A stretch of DNA of 64,000 nucleotides. Source: Prochlorococcus marinus XMU1411. Lineage in GTDB: Bacteria; Cyanobacteriota; Cyanobacteriia; PCC-6307; Cyanobiaceae. The position numbers were made by a program, and so were the translations under genes. This document shows positions 17,594-26,285 of this stretch, in pieces. The notes under the pieces were generated by a model, which saw nothing but the letters and a program-made list of their open reading frames with translations, was not told the origin of the DNA and made no database searches. The DNA lies in assembly GCF_017696075.1 (NCBI RefSeq), contig NZ_JAAORI010000003.1, forward strand, positions 620,001-684,000, read 5' to 3'. Positions within the stretch are counted from its first letter, which is position 1. Each line of letters starts with the position of its first letter.

Positions 17594-18769
17594 TTATTTA
17601 GAACTGACTTTTATTTTACGAGCAGCTTCATCTGCATTTTTTCTAGCCAAATTAATGTCAGGATTTGAAGAGAGAACAACACCCATTCTTCTACCTTTTC
17701 TAGAAACTGGTTTACCAAATATGAGTACTTTAGTCTTTTCAAATTCTAATGCTTCATTAAGACCCTCATAAATAGGATTTAGATACTCTTGGTTAGAGAG
17801 TATAACTCTAGTTGCAGAGGGTTCTATTAGATCTATATGCGGTATTGGTAAATTTAAAAAAGCCCTTAAATGTAATTCAAATTCATTAATATTTTGACTA
17901 ACTAATGTAACCATACCTGTGTCGTGTGGTCTTGGTGATAATTCTGAAAATATAACCTCACTTCCTTTTATAAAAAACTCTACTCCGTATAATCCAGCTC
18001 CATTAAGGTTATTTAATATTCTACTTGTCATTCTCTTAGCTTCAATAATTAAGGACTCTTTGATCTCTATAGGTTGCCAACTACATTGATAGTCACCATT
18101 AGATTGAAGATGTCCAATTGGTAAACAAAAAATATTTTCACCATTTTCTTTTCTTACAGTTAAAAGCGTAAATTCAAAATCAAAATCAATAAATTCTTCA
18201 ATAATTACACCTTTAACCTTTCCTCTTGAATTTGATTGTGCCTGTTTCCAAGCATTTTGTAAATCATTTTTTGTTTCAACCAAACTCTGTCCCTTTCCCG
18301 AAGAGCTCATTAAAGGCTTCAGTAAAAATGGGAATCCAATTTCATCTGCTTTTTTTTCTAAATCATCAAATTCAAAAATATAATCAAACTTTGCAGTTCT
18401 TATTTTTAAATCTCTAGAAGCTAAGTCTCTAATCTTATCTCTATTCATTGTAATTTCTACAGTTCTGGCGTTGGGAACAATATTGAATCCTTCATCCTCT
18501 AGTTCTTTTAAGGCCTCAATTGAAAGTGCCTCTATTTCTGGGACAACATAGTCAGGTTTAAATTCTTTTATAACATTTTTTAAAATATTTTTATCTCCCA
18601 TATCAATTACTCTTGAATAATCAGCAACTTGCATTGCAGGTGCTTTTTCATATCGATCAATTGCAATAACTTCTAATCCTAATCTTTTGGATTCTATTAC
18701 TAATTCTTTTCCAAGCTCGCCACTACCAAGCAATAAAATTCTCTTTTTAGAAAAAATTGACTCTTTCAT
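17594..18769 (-). CDS. purT: Formate-dependent phosphoribosylglycinamide formyltransferase
   Basis: A 391-residue ATP-grasp enzyme that makes formyl-GAR from GAR, formate and ATP in purine synthesis. LLGSGELGKE at residues 13-22 is the nucleotide-binding loop, LKPLMSSSGKGQS is the phosphate-binding loop, and FSELSPRPHDTGMVTL is the metal- and ATP-binding segment typical of PurT. The length is normal. A small membrane protein gene lies 11 bp upstream on the same strand. Confidence 0.95.
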   Translation of the reverse strand: MKESIFSKKRILLLGSGELGKELVIESKRLGLEVIAIDRYEKAPAMQVADYSRVIDMGDKNILKNVIKEFKPDYVVPEIEALSIEALKELEDEGFNIVPNARTVEITMNRDKIRDLASRDLKIRTAKFDYIFEFDDLEKKADEIGFPFLLKPLMSSSGKGQSLVETKNDLQNAWKQAQSNSRGKVKGVIIEEFIDFDFEFTLLTVRKENGENIFCLPIGHLQSNGDYQCSWQPIEIKESLIIEAKRMTSRILNNLNGAGLYGVEFFIKGSEVIFSELSPRPHDTGMVTLVSQNINEFELHLRAFLNLPIPHIDLIEPSATRVILSNQEYLNPIYEGLNEALEFEKTKVLIFGKPVSRKGRRMGVVLSSNPDINLARKNADEAARKIKVSSK

Positions 18770-18780
18770 ACAAATAACAC

Positions 18781-19023
18781 TTATTCTTCATCTCCAGAAG
18801 GTTGTGAAGATGTATCATCTGTAAATTTTTTATTTTTAGAATAACTAAATAAAAAGTATCTACTAAACCAATTTTGACTTCGCATACTATTAGTTATTGA
18901 CTTTGAAATTGCACCTAAAAAAAAGAATCCAATCATTGCCCAAATGATTCTTTCTAAAGCAATTGCAGGTGAAAAACCTTGGCCGGAATTAATAATTTCA
19001 GTAAGAGGGTCTAAAGGGTCCAA
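18781..19023 (-). CDS. Hypothetical single-span membrane protein
   Basis: An 80-residue protein with one membrane segment at about residues 24-42 and a polar C-terminus ending in a Ser/Asp/Glu-rich stretch. It lies 11 bp upstream of purT and is probably cotranscribed. No family is recognised. Confidence 0.55.
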   Translation of the reverse strand: MDPLDPLTEIINSGQGFSPAIALERIIWAMIGFFFLGAISKSITNSMRSQNWFSRYFLFSYSKNKKFTDDTSSQPSGDEE

Positions 19024-19169
19024 ATTTAAAATGATAAATAATATTAATTATAAAGGGTTAAATAAATGAAAAATTAAAACTTATAAAAGAAATAACCAAA
19101 ACCATCATATAAATTAAACACAATAAATTCTATACAATGCTATCTTCAAGGGGTGAATTTTTTTTAGAC

Positions 19170-19649
19170 ATGCAAGTTGACGTGCAAAATACTACAGTTC
19201 TTTCTGCAGATGGATCATCCATAAAACTAGGTAAATATTCAGGGGAAGTAATTTTAGTTGTAAATGTAGCTAGCTATTGCGGAAATACTGCTCAGTATGA
19301 GGATCTTCAAAAGCTACATGATTTATATTCAAGCAAAGGCCTAAGAATACTTGCATTCCCTTGTAATGATTTCGGAAAACAAGAACCCGATTCTCTTTCA
19401 GAAATAAAAGATTTTTGCACAACAAATTATGGAGTTAAATTTGAAATCTACGAAAAAGTTCATGCTAAAGGCAACACCACAGAACCATACACAACCCTTA
19501 ACAAGGTTGAACCTGAAGGAGATGTTGAATGGAATTTTGAGAAGTTTCTGATAGGAAAAGATAGTAAAGTAATAGCAAGATTCAAACCAGGTATTAAACC
19601 GTTTGACGAAAACTTAATAGCAGCTATCGAAGTAGCTTTAGATTCATAA
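19170..19649 (+). CDS. Glutathione-peroxidase family protein
   Basis: A 159-residue protein from ATG 19170 (an in-frame ATG at 19137 adds 11 unlikely residues). It has VNVASYCGNT with the peroxidatic Cys37 in place of selenocysteine, FPCNDFGKQEP with the catalytic Gln and second Cys, and WNFEKFLIGKDS with the catalytic Trp/Asn. This is the Cys type, which probably uses thioredoxin to reduce lipid or organic hydroperoxides. Confidence 0.92.
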   Translation: MQVDVQNTTVLSADGSSIKLGKYSGEVILVVNVASYCGNTAQYEDLQKLHDLYSSKGLRILAFPCNDFGKQEPDSLSEIKDFCTTNYGVKFEIYEKVHAKGNTTEPYTTLNKVEPEGDVEWNFEKFLIGKDSKVIARFKPGIKPFDENLIAAIEVALDS

Positions 19650-19789
19650 CAATCTTCTTATAATTCAAATTAAAATGTTTAAATTTAAGATCCTTTATAT
19701 TGAATTAAAAAAATAAACATATTATTCTAAAAAATATCCTATTTTTAGGATTCAAACCTTTCTAATATTATTAAATTTAATTTAAAATT

Positions 19790-20549
19790 TTATTTATTAT
19801 CAGAATCAACTTCTACGTCTATTATTTCATCTTTAACAGTTCTTTTTTTAGGTTTAATTGATTTTACCTCAGGCTCTATTTTTTCTTCTTTAACAGTTCT
19901 TTTTTTAGGTTTAATTGATTTTACCTCTGGCTCTATTTTTTCTTCTTTAACTTCAATTTCTTCTGGTGCCCCTGCCTTTACTTCTGATTCTACTATTTCT
20001 TCTCTAACTTCAATTTTTTCTGGTGCCTCTGCCTTTACTTCTGACTCTACTATTTCTTCTTTAACTTTAATTTCTTCTGGTGCCCCTGCCTTTACTTCTG
20101 ATTCTACTATTTCTTCTCTAACTTCAATTTTTTCTGGTGCCTCTGCCTTTACTTCTGACTCTACTATTTCTTCTTTAACTTCTAACTTCAATTTTTTCTG
20201 GTGCCTCTGCCTTTACTTCTGACTCTACTATTTCTTCTTTAACTTCAATTTTTTCTGGTGCCTCTGCCTTTACTTCTGACTCTACTATTTCTTCTTTAAC
20301 TTCAATTTTTTCTGGTGCCTCTGCCTTTACTTCTGACTCTACTATTTCTTCTTTAACTTCAATTTTTTCTGGTGCCTCTGATTTTACCTTTGAATTAGCT
20401 AACCTTTGATCTTGATCTTTACTAAAGAGGAATTTTAATAGTTTTTTGAATAATGAGAAACCTTTTTCAATTCTTTTAGGACCTAAAATTGAAAGCAAAA
20501 TGACTAAAATTATGAATATTTCAGGTGAATTTAAACCTAATAGTTTCAT
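19790..20549 (-). pseudogene. TatA/B-like protein with 19-residue repeats, split by frameshift
   Basis: The N-terminus (from ATG 20547-20549) has SPEIFIILVILLSILGPKRI followed by an amphipathic helix, the TatA/TatB layout. About ten repeats of a 19-residue unit built on EAPEKIEVKEEIVESEVKA follow. A 7-bp tandem duplication at 20176-20189 shifts the frame in the fourth repeat: the first frame stops at 20175 and the second continues to 19790. Joined, the protein would have about 250 residues. It may be a real mutation, phase variation or a sequencing error in the repeats. The N-terminal 124 residues could still work. Confidence 0.75.
19800..20385. repeat. 57-bp tandem repeats in the TatA-like gene
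   Basis: About ten units of 57 bp (19 codons), each coding APEKIEVKEEIVESEVKA or a variant. The units near 20200-20385 are nearly identical, pairs between 19950 and 20160 form a 114-bp higher-order repeat (EAPEKIEVREE then GAPEEIKVKEE), and the last units have diverged to KPKKRTVKEEKIEPEVKS. They are coding tandem repeats without spacers, so this is not a CRISPR array. Confidence 0.9.
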
Positions 20550-20596
20550 AAAGTAATGAATTCTATTTATATTTTAGTACATGCTAAAAATTTAAT

Positions 20597-20989
20597 CTAA
20601 TTATTCTCAAAAGTTGGTAAATAGAGTTCCCTATTTGATGCAATTAAACCTTCTTCTTTAAAAAACATCTCTAGGTCTTTTAGATCATTTAAATCTACAA
20701 ATTCACCACAATTATCTAATATATTATTATGGGTGAAATTCCATAAATTATCCAAATATTCGTCATCGTCTGGAAATGCTACAAATTTTAAATATGTATT
20801 ATTCAAAGCATATTCACTAGCAAAATCAGAATCTAATCCTTCTCTCTTAGCATCACAAAAAACTTTAGCAAATCTTTTGCCTACTGAAGTTTGAGCACTC
20901 GATAAATCTAAATTACCTTGTATAGCTTTTACATTTATTGGTGCAATAAAAATAATTATTGAAAGAAAAATAGATACTAATATAAACAA
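20597..20989 (-). CDS. Secreted hypothetical protein, paralogue of 1243-1644
   Basis: A 130-residue protein with a signal peptide ending near VKA (residues about 20-22). The mature part has FAKVFCDAKREGLDSDFA and later LDNCGEF, aligning with the Cys positions and spacing of the protein at 1243-1644. The family function is unknown. It lies upstream of the TatA-like gene on the same strand. Confidence 0.65.
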   Translation of the reverse strand: MFILVSIFLSIIIFIAPINVKAIQGNLDLSSAQTSVGKRFAKVFCDAKREGLDSDFASEYALNNTYLKFVAFPDDDEYLDNLWNFTHNNILDNCGEFVDLNDLKDLEMFFKEEGLIASNRELYLPTFENN

Positions 20990-21161
20990 GAAAGAATTTC
21001 CTTTTTAAATTTAAACTCAATATAAACTAACAAAAAAAGTAATCAATTAGGCCAATTTAAGTAAAAGCACTTATTATTAATTAAGAAATAAATAGAAAAC
21101 ATAAAATCAGCTCCATATTTGAATTTATAATAAAAAAAAGATTAAATAGATTTAAAATTAT

Positions 21162-22169
21162 ATGTCTTCAAATATAAAACTAAAAGGAAGGGGAGTTAAT
21201 AGGATAATTACGAGTAAAGTCATGCTATCTCCATTAGCAGGAGTTACAGATAACATTTTTAGGCGACTTGTACGTAAATGGGCGCCAAACTCTTTACTTT
21301 TTACAGAAATGATAAATGCCACAAGTCTTAAAAAGGGATTTGGAACACAAAAAATCAATCAAATAGATTTAGAAGAAGGTCCAATTGGAGTACAAATATT
21401 TGATAATAGGCCATATGCCGTTTCTGAAGCCGCGAAACAAGCTGAGGACTCTGGAGCTTTCTTAATTGATATAAATATGGGATGTCCAGTAAAAAAAATT
21501 GCAAAGAAAGGTGGAGGCAGTGCTTTAATTAAAGACCGCAAACTTGCTATAGAATTAGTCAAAAATGTCGTAAAAGCTGTCAAAATTCCAGTCACTGTAA
21601 AAACTCGACTCGGATGGGATAGTAAAGAAGAAAATATAGAGGATTTCTTATTAAAGCTTCAGGATGCGGGAGCAACAATGATCACACTTCATGGAAGAAC
21701 TAGAAAGCAAGGTTTTTCAGGCAAGTCAGATTGGGAAATGATCGGGAGACTTAAGAGGTTATTAGAAATTCCAGTAATTGCTAACGGAGATATCAAAAAT
21801 CCAGATGACGCTCTTAATTGTTTAAAAAAAACAAATGCTGATGGTGTAATGATTGGACGAGGGATTTTAGGATCACCATGGAAAATAGGAGAAATAGATT
21901 ATGCCATTAGAGAAAATAAAAACTTTAAAGAACCAAACACTGAAGAAAAACTATATTTAATTATTGAGCATCTTGATGAATTAATAAAAGAAAAAGGAGA
22001 TCACGGCTTGCTTATTGCCAGAAAACATATCTCATGGACATGTAAAGACTTTAAAGGAGCATCAAATTTGAGAAATAACTTGGTTAGAGCTGTTGATAAA
22101 AATGAAGTTAAAAATTTAATAAATAAAATGATTAAAACTTTGGAAAATGAAAAAAATATATTAGTGTAA
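21162..22169 (+). CDS. dus: tRNA-dihydrouridine synthase
   Basis: A 335-residue FMN TIM-barrel protein. MLSPLAGVTDNIFRRL starts the barrel, DINMGCPVKKIAKKGGGSAL carries the active-site Cys and phosphate-binding Lys, and VIANGDIKNPDDA plus GVMIGRGILGSPW form the FMN phosphate site. It reduces uridines in tRNA with NADPH. It appears DusB-like, but the exact position specificity is not decided. A DUF2470 gene follows 18 bp later. Confidence 0.93.
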   Translation: MSSNIKLKGRGVNRIITSKVMLSPLAGVTDNIFRRLVRKWAPNSLLFTEMINATSLKKGFGTQKINQIDLEEGPIGVQIFDNRPYAVSEAAKQAEDSGAFLIDINMGCPVKKIAKKGGGSALIKDRKLAIELVKNVVKAVKIPVTVKTRLGWDSKEENIEDFLLKLQDAGATMITLHGRTRKQGFSGKSDWEMIGRLKRLLEIPVIANGDIKNPDDALNCLKKTNADGVMIGRGILGSPWKIGEIDYAIRENKNFKEPNTEEKLYLIIEHLDELIKEKGDHGLLIARKHISWTCKDFKGASNLRNNLVRAVDKNEVKNLINKMIKTLENEKNILV

Positions 22170-22187
22170 AACCAATCTATTCTTTAA

Positions 22188-22442
22188 ATGAAAATAATTA
22201 GTAAAGAGACAAGTAAAAGAGTTTGTGATCATATGAACAATGATCACATAGATTCAGTTCACAAATATCTTATTCATTATGGAAAGATATCAAACTTTGA
22301 TAATGCATATATGGAAGAAATTAATAATAGTTATATAAAAATCAATTACGATGGCCAGTCAGCAATTATCAACTTTAAAAATGAAATATCTGAAGAAGAA
22401 ATTCATTCAACCTTAGTATCAATGATCAAAGAGATTAAATAA
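22188..22442 (+). CDS. DUF2470 domain protein
   Basis: An 84-residue protein consisting of one DUF2470 unit. The MNNDHIDSVHKYLIHYG segment is the characteristic DHxDA-like helix also found at the C-terminus of HugZ/pyridoxamine-oxidase-like haem proteins. It stands alone here, downstream of dus. Confidence 0.75.
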   Translation: MKIISKETSKRVCDHMNNDHIDSVHKYLIHYGKISNFDNAYMEEINNSYIKINYDGQSAIINFKNEISEEEIHSTLVSMIKEIK

Positions 22443-22465
22443 TAAAGTAATTTATACAAAAAAAT

Positions 22466-22630
22466 CTAATTTTTATTTTCATAATAATCAGTTATCTTCT
22501 TACATTCTTCAAATGAAAGCATGCTTAATCTAGATGTGGCTTTTATTTTTAGAATCGCACAAACAGCTAATAAATCTGAGATATCAATATTAATTGCTTC
22601 AGAAAGCTCTAGGACCCTAAGACCTTTCAT
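22466..22630 (-). CDS. Stand-alone IF2 N-terminal-domain-like microprotein
   Basis: A 54-residue protein from the ATG at 22628-22630 to TAG at 22466-22468. GLRVLELSEAINIDISDLLAVC followed by KATSRLSMLSFEECKKI fits the IF2_N fold pattern (RVYELAKELNI..., then hydrophobic helix and SSLSxEE). In translation factor IF2 this module is an N-terminal appendage. Here it is a separate gene of unknown role. Confidence 0.55.
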   Translation of the reverse strand: MKGLRVLELSEAINIDISDLLAVCAILKIKATSRLSMLSFEECKKITDYYENKN

Positions 22631-22675
22631 TAGTATGAAAAAAAATCTTTTTCTAAATTATTAGAAACTTTGAAA

Positions 22676-22915
22676 TCAATGGGCTGCATTTTTCCCTAAA
22701 CCTGCAACAAATGGAAAAGTTTGTTCATCCCCAAATATATCTTCTACTGAAGAATTAGAAATATTATTTTTTTTATTTTTATCAGGCTTAATATCTTCAA
22801 TTTCATTAGAAATATTATCTTTAATGTTATTTCCAATTTCTTTTGCTAATAAATTATCCATATTAGAAAATATTGAAAAAACTAAAACAAATAAAAACAA
22901 AATAATTCTTTTCAT
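22676..22915 (-). CDS. Small secreted hypothetical protein
   Basis: A 79-residue protein with a signal peptide-like start (about 1-24, ending LLAKE) and an Asn/Asp/Lys-rich mature part ending FPFVAGLGKNAAH. No family is recognised. Confidence 0.5.
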   Translation of the reverse strand: MKRIILFLFVLVFSIFSNMDNLLAKEIGNNIKDNISNEIEDIKPDKNKKNNISNSSVEDIFGDEQTFPFVAGLGKNAAH

Positions 22916-23015
22916 AAAAAAATTTTATCTAATACTATTGTCATATGCCAATAAAGTTATTTAGAAAAAATATATAATTTTAAAACAAATCTAAATAAAT
23001 CAAAGTAAAAATTAT

Positions 23016-23252
23016 TCATCTTCCCAACTTATTTCTATTTTTAAATCTAATTAAAAAATAAAGACCTAATAATAATAGAATTGCCAAGGAATACTGATTA
23101 AGAAAAACATAAACTATATATACGAGAAAGGGGAACAAGCATGCCCTCTTGAAATTTAATTTCTGTTCTTTTGACATATTTTTCCAATTTAAATATTCTT
23201 CCCATTGAAAAATCTTCTTCATTTTTCTACTTCTATTATTACGATTAAACAT
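23016..23252 (-). CDS. Hypothetical membrane protein
   Basis: A 78-residue protein with a basic N-terminus and one long or two short membrane segments (about residues 40-69). Starts at 23252 or at the internal ATG near 23220-23222 (MKKIFQWEEY) are both possible. No family is recognised. Confidence 0.5.
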   Translation of the reverse strand: MFNRNNRSRKMKKIFQWEEYLNWKNMSKEQKLNFKRACLFPFLVYIVYVFLNQYSLAILLLLGLYFLIRFKNRNKLGR

Positions 23253-23358
23253 AAATTTATAAATATAGTTTTAGTGATTCTTATATTAATAAACAATATT
23301 AATCTACAATATCAAAATAATTTTTTTCAATGAATAAAAGTAATTTTTATATAAAAAA

Positions 23359-23778
23359 ATGAACTCAAAACCAATTTGGAAAATAGAAAAAATTGTTTTA
23401 CCTCAACATGCCGACCATGCAGGAGTAATGTGGCACGGTACCTATTTTAATTGGCTTGAAGAAAGCCGAATAAATGCACTCTTAGAAGTAGGTACAAGTT
23501 ATTTTGAACTAACTAAAAAAGGCTTTGATTTGCCTTTAATCAATACTTCAATAAAATATAAATCCCCTTTATTACTTGGTGAAAAAATAACAATAGAAAG
23601 CAAATTCAATATTGAAAAAAGTCCACGGATTAATGTAATTTCAAAATTTCTTAATAAGAGAAAAGAAATCTTAACGATTGCTGAAGTCAATTTAGTCTTA
23701 ATAAATAAAAGAAATTTTTCTATAATAAGAAAAAGGCCAGATTTCCTATCGGAAGCATTTATTAAATTAAACGGTTGA
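23359..23778 (+). CDS. Acyl-CoA thioesterase, 4-hydroxybenzoyl-CoA type
   Basis: A 139-residue hot-dog-fold protein. HADHAGVMWHGTYFNWLEESR at residues 17-37 contains the catalytic Asp19 and the helix start typical of the 4HBT group. In cyanobacteria one such enzyme hydrolyses 1,4-dihydroxy-2-naphthoyl-CoA in phylloquinone synthesis, and this gene is a candidate. No other phylloquinone gene is adjacent, so the substrate stays open. Confidence 0.8.
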   Translation: MNSKPIWKIEKIVLPQHADHAGVMWHGTYFNWLEESRINALLEVGTSYFELTKKGFDLPLINTSIKYKSPLLLGEKITIESKFNIEKSPRINVISKFLNKRKEILTIAEVNLVLINKRNFSIIRKRPDFLSEAFIKLNG

Positions 23779-23820
23779 AATTATTATCCGTTAATTGAAA
23801 GATTTATTAAATTATTTATT

Positions 23821-24018
23821 ATGAATATATTTCAAGTTATTGACTCTTACCAATATGAAATGGAATCAAGATATCAAGAAAAATCAATGCTTACAAATCT
23901 TTTTACAGAGCATAAATTCATAGGATGGTTAGGCTTGTTTATAGTATTTTTCTCTATCTTTGCAATTTTTGTTTTTCAATTTCTTGAGTGGGAAAGTAAT
24001 GACAATAAGAAAAGTTAA
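23821..24018 (+). CDS. Hypothetical single-span membrane protein
   Basis: A 65-residue protein with a polar N-terminal third and one membrane helix at about residues 36-57. No family is recognised. It is in a plus-strand run leading to the Mrr-type nuclease. Confidence 0.5.
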   Translation: MNIFQVIDSYQYEMESRYQEKSMLTNLFTEHKFIGWLGLFIVFFSIFAIFVFQFLEWESNDNKKS

Positions 24019-24058
24019 GAAGATTTAATGCTTATAATTCAACTGAATGATTTAAAAA

Positions 24059-24310
24059 ATGGCTATTTACCTAAAAATAACTAACCCTACAGAGGTTGTA
24101 AAAAAAAAGACCTCAAAATGGCTTACAGATATTACACCTGAAAGGATTGATAGGAAATTGGTCGAGGATGAAGTAATAAAAGGCATTATCGAACAATTAA
24201 CATTAGAAGGCATAAAAGGAGAGATTTCAGCAATTAATGGGTTTGAAGTAAATGAATCATCAGTAATAACAAAAAATAATTTTGTTATTAGAAAAACAAA
24301 AACTTTCTAG
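24059..24310 (+). CDS. Hypothetical cytosolic protein
   Basis: An 83-residue soluble protein with alternating charged and hydrophobic residues and no known motif. It lies 21 bp upstream of the Mrr-type nuclease gene on the same strand and may be cotranscribed with it. Confidence 0.55.
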   Translation: MAIYLKITNPTEVVKKKTSKWLTDITPERIDRKLVEDEVIKGIIEQLTLEGIKGEISAINGFEVNESSVITKNNFVIRKTKTF

Positions 24311-24330
24311 ATCAAAAATAAAAATCATTA

Positions 24331-25197
24331 ATGAAAATTATTATTTTAATTATTTTTATCATTTTTCTAATTTTTATAATCATAAGGAATTATCAAATTA
24401 AAAAGAAAAAGATCAAATTAAATAATGCTTTAAATTCCAATTTATTTATTCAAACAATTAATAATTTAATAGAAGAAAACAAATACAATTTGTTAGAGGA
24501 AAGGATTAGATTAAGAGAAATAGATGCTTACGGTAACGAGGATTATAAAAAATGGATTGGCAATCCACCCCTTGATGAAAAAGCTATAGAGAAAAATATA
24601 TTAAATGGCTCTAAGCGATTTAAAGAGGGAATTCCATACTTTTGGGAAAAGGTAATTTTAAAAAAATTTGGAAGTATGGAATTATTTTTCGAAAAGTGGA
24701 GATCATATTGTAATGAAAATCCTAATATTGATGATGAGATAATTGGATCTATTAGAAAGCTCGAGACTGAAGATTGGTTTGTGTTCATAGCAAGTCAAAT
24801 AGAGAAATCATGCTTAAACCTAATAGAAAAAAACTACTCAAGTAAAAACAAGGAAAACTACAAAAAAGGTATTAGATTTGAAAATCATTGTATGGAAATT
24901 CTCAAACAAAATGGCTGGGAAGTAAAAGAAACCCCTAATACAGGAGATCAAGGGGTTGACTTAATTGCTTCGATAAATGATTTGAGAATATGTATTCAAT
25001 GCAAAGATCATGAAAAAGCTATTGGAAATAAAGCAGTTCAGGAAATTTCAGCTGGTAAATTATTTTGGAAAGGTACACATGCAATAATAGTCTCAAAATC
25101 AGGCTTTACAAAGTCTGCTCATCAACTAGCAAAATCAAATAAAGTGGAACTAATCAATGAATATCAATTAAAAGATTTAGAAAAGTTTATTGTTTAA
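24331..25197 (+). CDS. Membrane-anchored Mrr-type restriction endonuclease-like protein
   Basis: A 288-residue protein. Residues 1-19 are a membrane segment followed by a basic patch. Residues about 178-288 are the Mrr catalytic domain: Glu184 in RFENH, GDQGVD with Asp210, and QCK at 223-225, the PD-(D/E)xK set. The middle region (50-170) is unfamiliar. Mrr nucleases usually cut modified DNA, but no methylase or specificity subunit is nearby. Confidence 0.8.
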   Translation: MKIIILIIFIIFLIFIIIRNYQIKKKKIKLNNALNSNLFIQTINNLIEENKYNLLEERIRLREIDAYGNEDYKKWIGNPPLDEKAIEKNILNGSKRFKEGIPYFWEKVILKKFGSMELFFEKWRSYCNENPNIDDEIIGSIRKLETEDWFVFIASQIEKSCLNLIEKNYSSKNKENYKKGIRFENHCMEILKQNGWEVKETPNTGDQGVDLIASINDLRICIQCKDHEKAIGNKAVQEISAGKLFWKGTHAIIVSKSGFTKSAHQLAKSNKVELINEYQLKDLEKFIV

Positions 25198-25202
25198 ATA
25201 AT

Positions 25203-25607
25203 TTATATCAATTGTGTTAATCCCTCTTTGTAAAGTAAAAGTGTTGTAAAAACTCCTGAGGCCCACATTAAACCTCTAGCTGTTGGGATATTAAATACAT
25301 ATGCACCAATATAAAAAAAACGAAAAATAGGATGAATCAATGCTGCAATTATTGCAATATTAGAGTCAGTCAAAGTAATCAAACAAAGAAGACATGCGGG
25401 TGCATGTAGTGAAATACTTTCCCAACAATTTTGATGACACCAAACTGCTCTTTTTCCAAATGAAGGTAATTCATCGAATAAAGCCCTTGGAGCAGACATA
25501 TTTTCAACAGAATAACCTGCTTTAAGTCTCCCTATAGTTAATGGAATAATTGACAATAAAACAATTCCTACTGATAGACAAAGGCTCCAGGCAAAAGCTA
25601 CTTGCAT
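25203..25607 (-). CDS. MAPEG-family membrane protein
   Basis: A 134-residue protein with four hydrophobic segments. The ALFDELPSFGKRAVWCHQNCWESI loop and HPIFRFFYIGAYVFNIPTAR motif are those of bacterial MAPEG proteins. These are membrane proteins related to glutathione transferases and eicosanoid enzymes, and the bacterial role is mostly unknown. It converges with the Mrr-type gene. Confidence 0.8.
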   Translation of the reverse strand: MQVAFAWSLCLSVGIVLLSIIPLTIGRLKAGYSVENMSAPRALFDELPSFGKRAVWCHQNCWESISLHAPACLLCLITLTDSNIAIIAALIHPIFRFFYIGAYVFNIPTARGLMWASGVFTTLLLYKEGLTQLI

Positions 25608-25726
25608 ATAATTTAAATAATATTATTAGCTTAATAATTGAAGCTCGTTATCGTGATAAATGAAAAATCATTACCATAGATTAAACTTTGCAAAAAATGG
25701 TTTAATTTATATTAAAAAAATCATTT

Positions 25727-25825
25727 ATGGATATTTCAAAGGTAGTTTTAATTTTTGTCATAAGTTTACTAATATATTTTGCTTTTCTGTTTTTAGGATT
25801 TTTTCTTAAGGATAAAAATTTAAAG
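25727..25825 (+). CDS. Small membrane protein, possibly truncated by a T-run frameshift
   Basis: ATG 25727 opens a frame of 32 codons that ends soon after a run of eight T at 25799-25806. With one T fewer, the frame would continue into a charged tail (KDKNLKAQNLKKEE) and stop at 25852-25854, giving a 41-residue protein that looks more natural. Either the genome has a recent frameshift or the run length is misread. Confidence 0.4.
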
Positions 25826-25982
25826 GCTCAGAATCTAAAAAAAGAAGAATAGATAATTAATACCACAAAAATTTACTATTTTCTCAATATTTTTATATCT
25901 TTTTGGATATATTTCATGGAAATAAAATTTGATCCAAATAATAATGAGGCATATTGAAATTCAATAAGAAAGTTGACGGTAT

Positions 25983-26276
25983 ATGAAAAATTTTTATAAG
26001 TTTCTTAAAAGTTTTCTATTTATATCACTTTGGCTTATTTTATCCTCATTTTTAACCCAATATTGGAATACCTTTCATTGGGAATATATTTACTTAAACT
26101 TCAGAATTATATTTGATAAAGAATTTTGGTTTGTTGTAGAAAAAATTCTTTTAGGATTTGATATTGGTTACTGGTTAGAAGAAGCACTGAAATTCTTAAG
26201 TTATGAAATACCTAAAGAATCTTTTAAATATTTTCCAATTTATTTCGTATTAAAGTCTATTTGGATAAAGAATTAA
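25983..26276 (+). CDS. Hypothetical membrane-associated protein
   Basis: A 97-residue aromatic-rich protein with one N-terminal membrane segment and amphipathic helices after it. No family is recognised. It converges with the PAP/fibrillin gene at 26286. Confidence 0.5.
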   Translation: MKNFYKFLKSFLFISLWLILSSFLTQYWNTFHWEYIYLNFRIIFDKEFWFVVEKILLGFDIGYWLEEALKFLSYEIPKESFKYFPIYFVLKSIWIKN

Positions 26277-26285
26277 TTTATATAT

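Noticed and set aside
19790-20191. A separate gene starting at TTG near 20191
   Set aside because: Its whole sequence is the continuation of the repeats of the TatA-like gene in a shifted frame. The TTG is inside a repeat unit.
19800-20385. Regular repeats that could suggest a CRISPR array
   Set aside because: The units are contiguous, have no spacers, and translate to a continuous 19-residue protein repeat.
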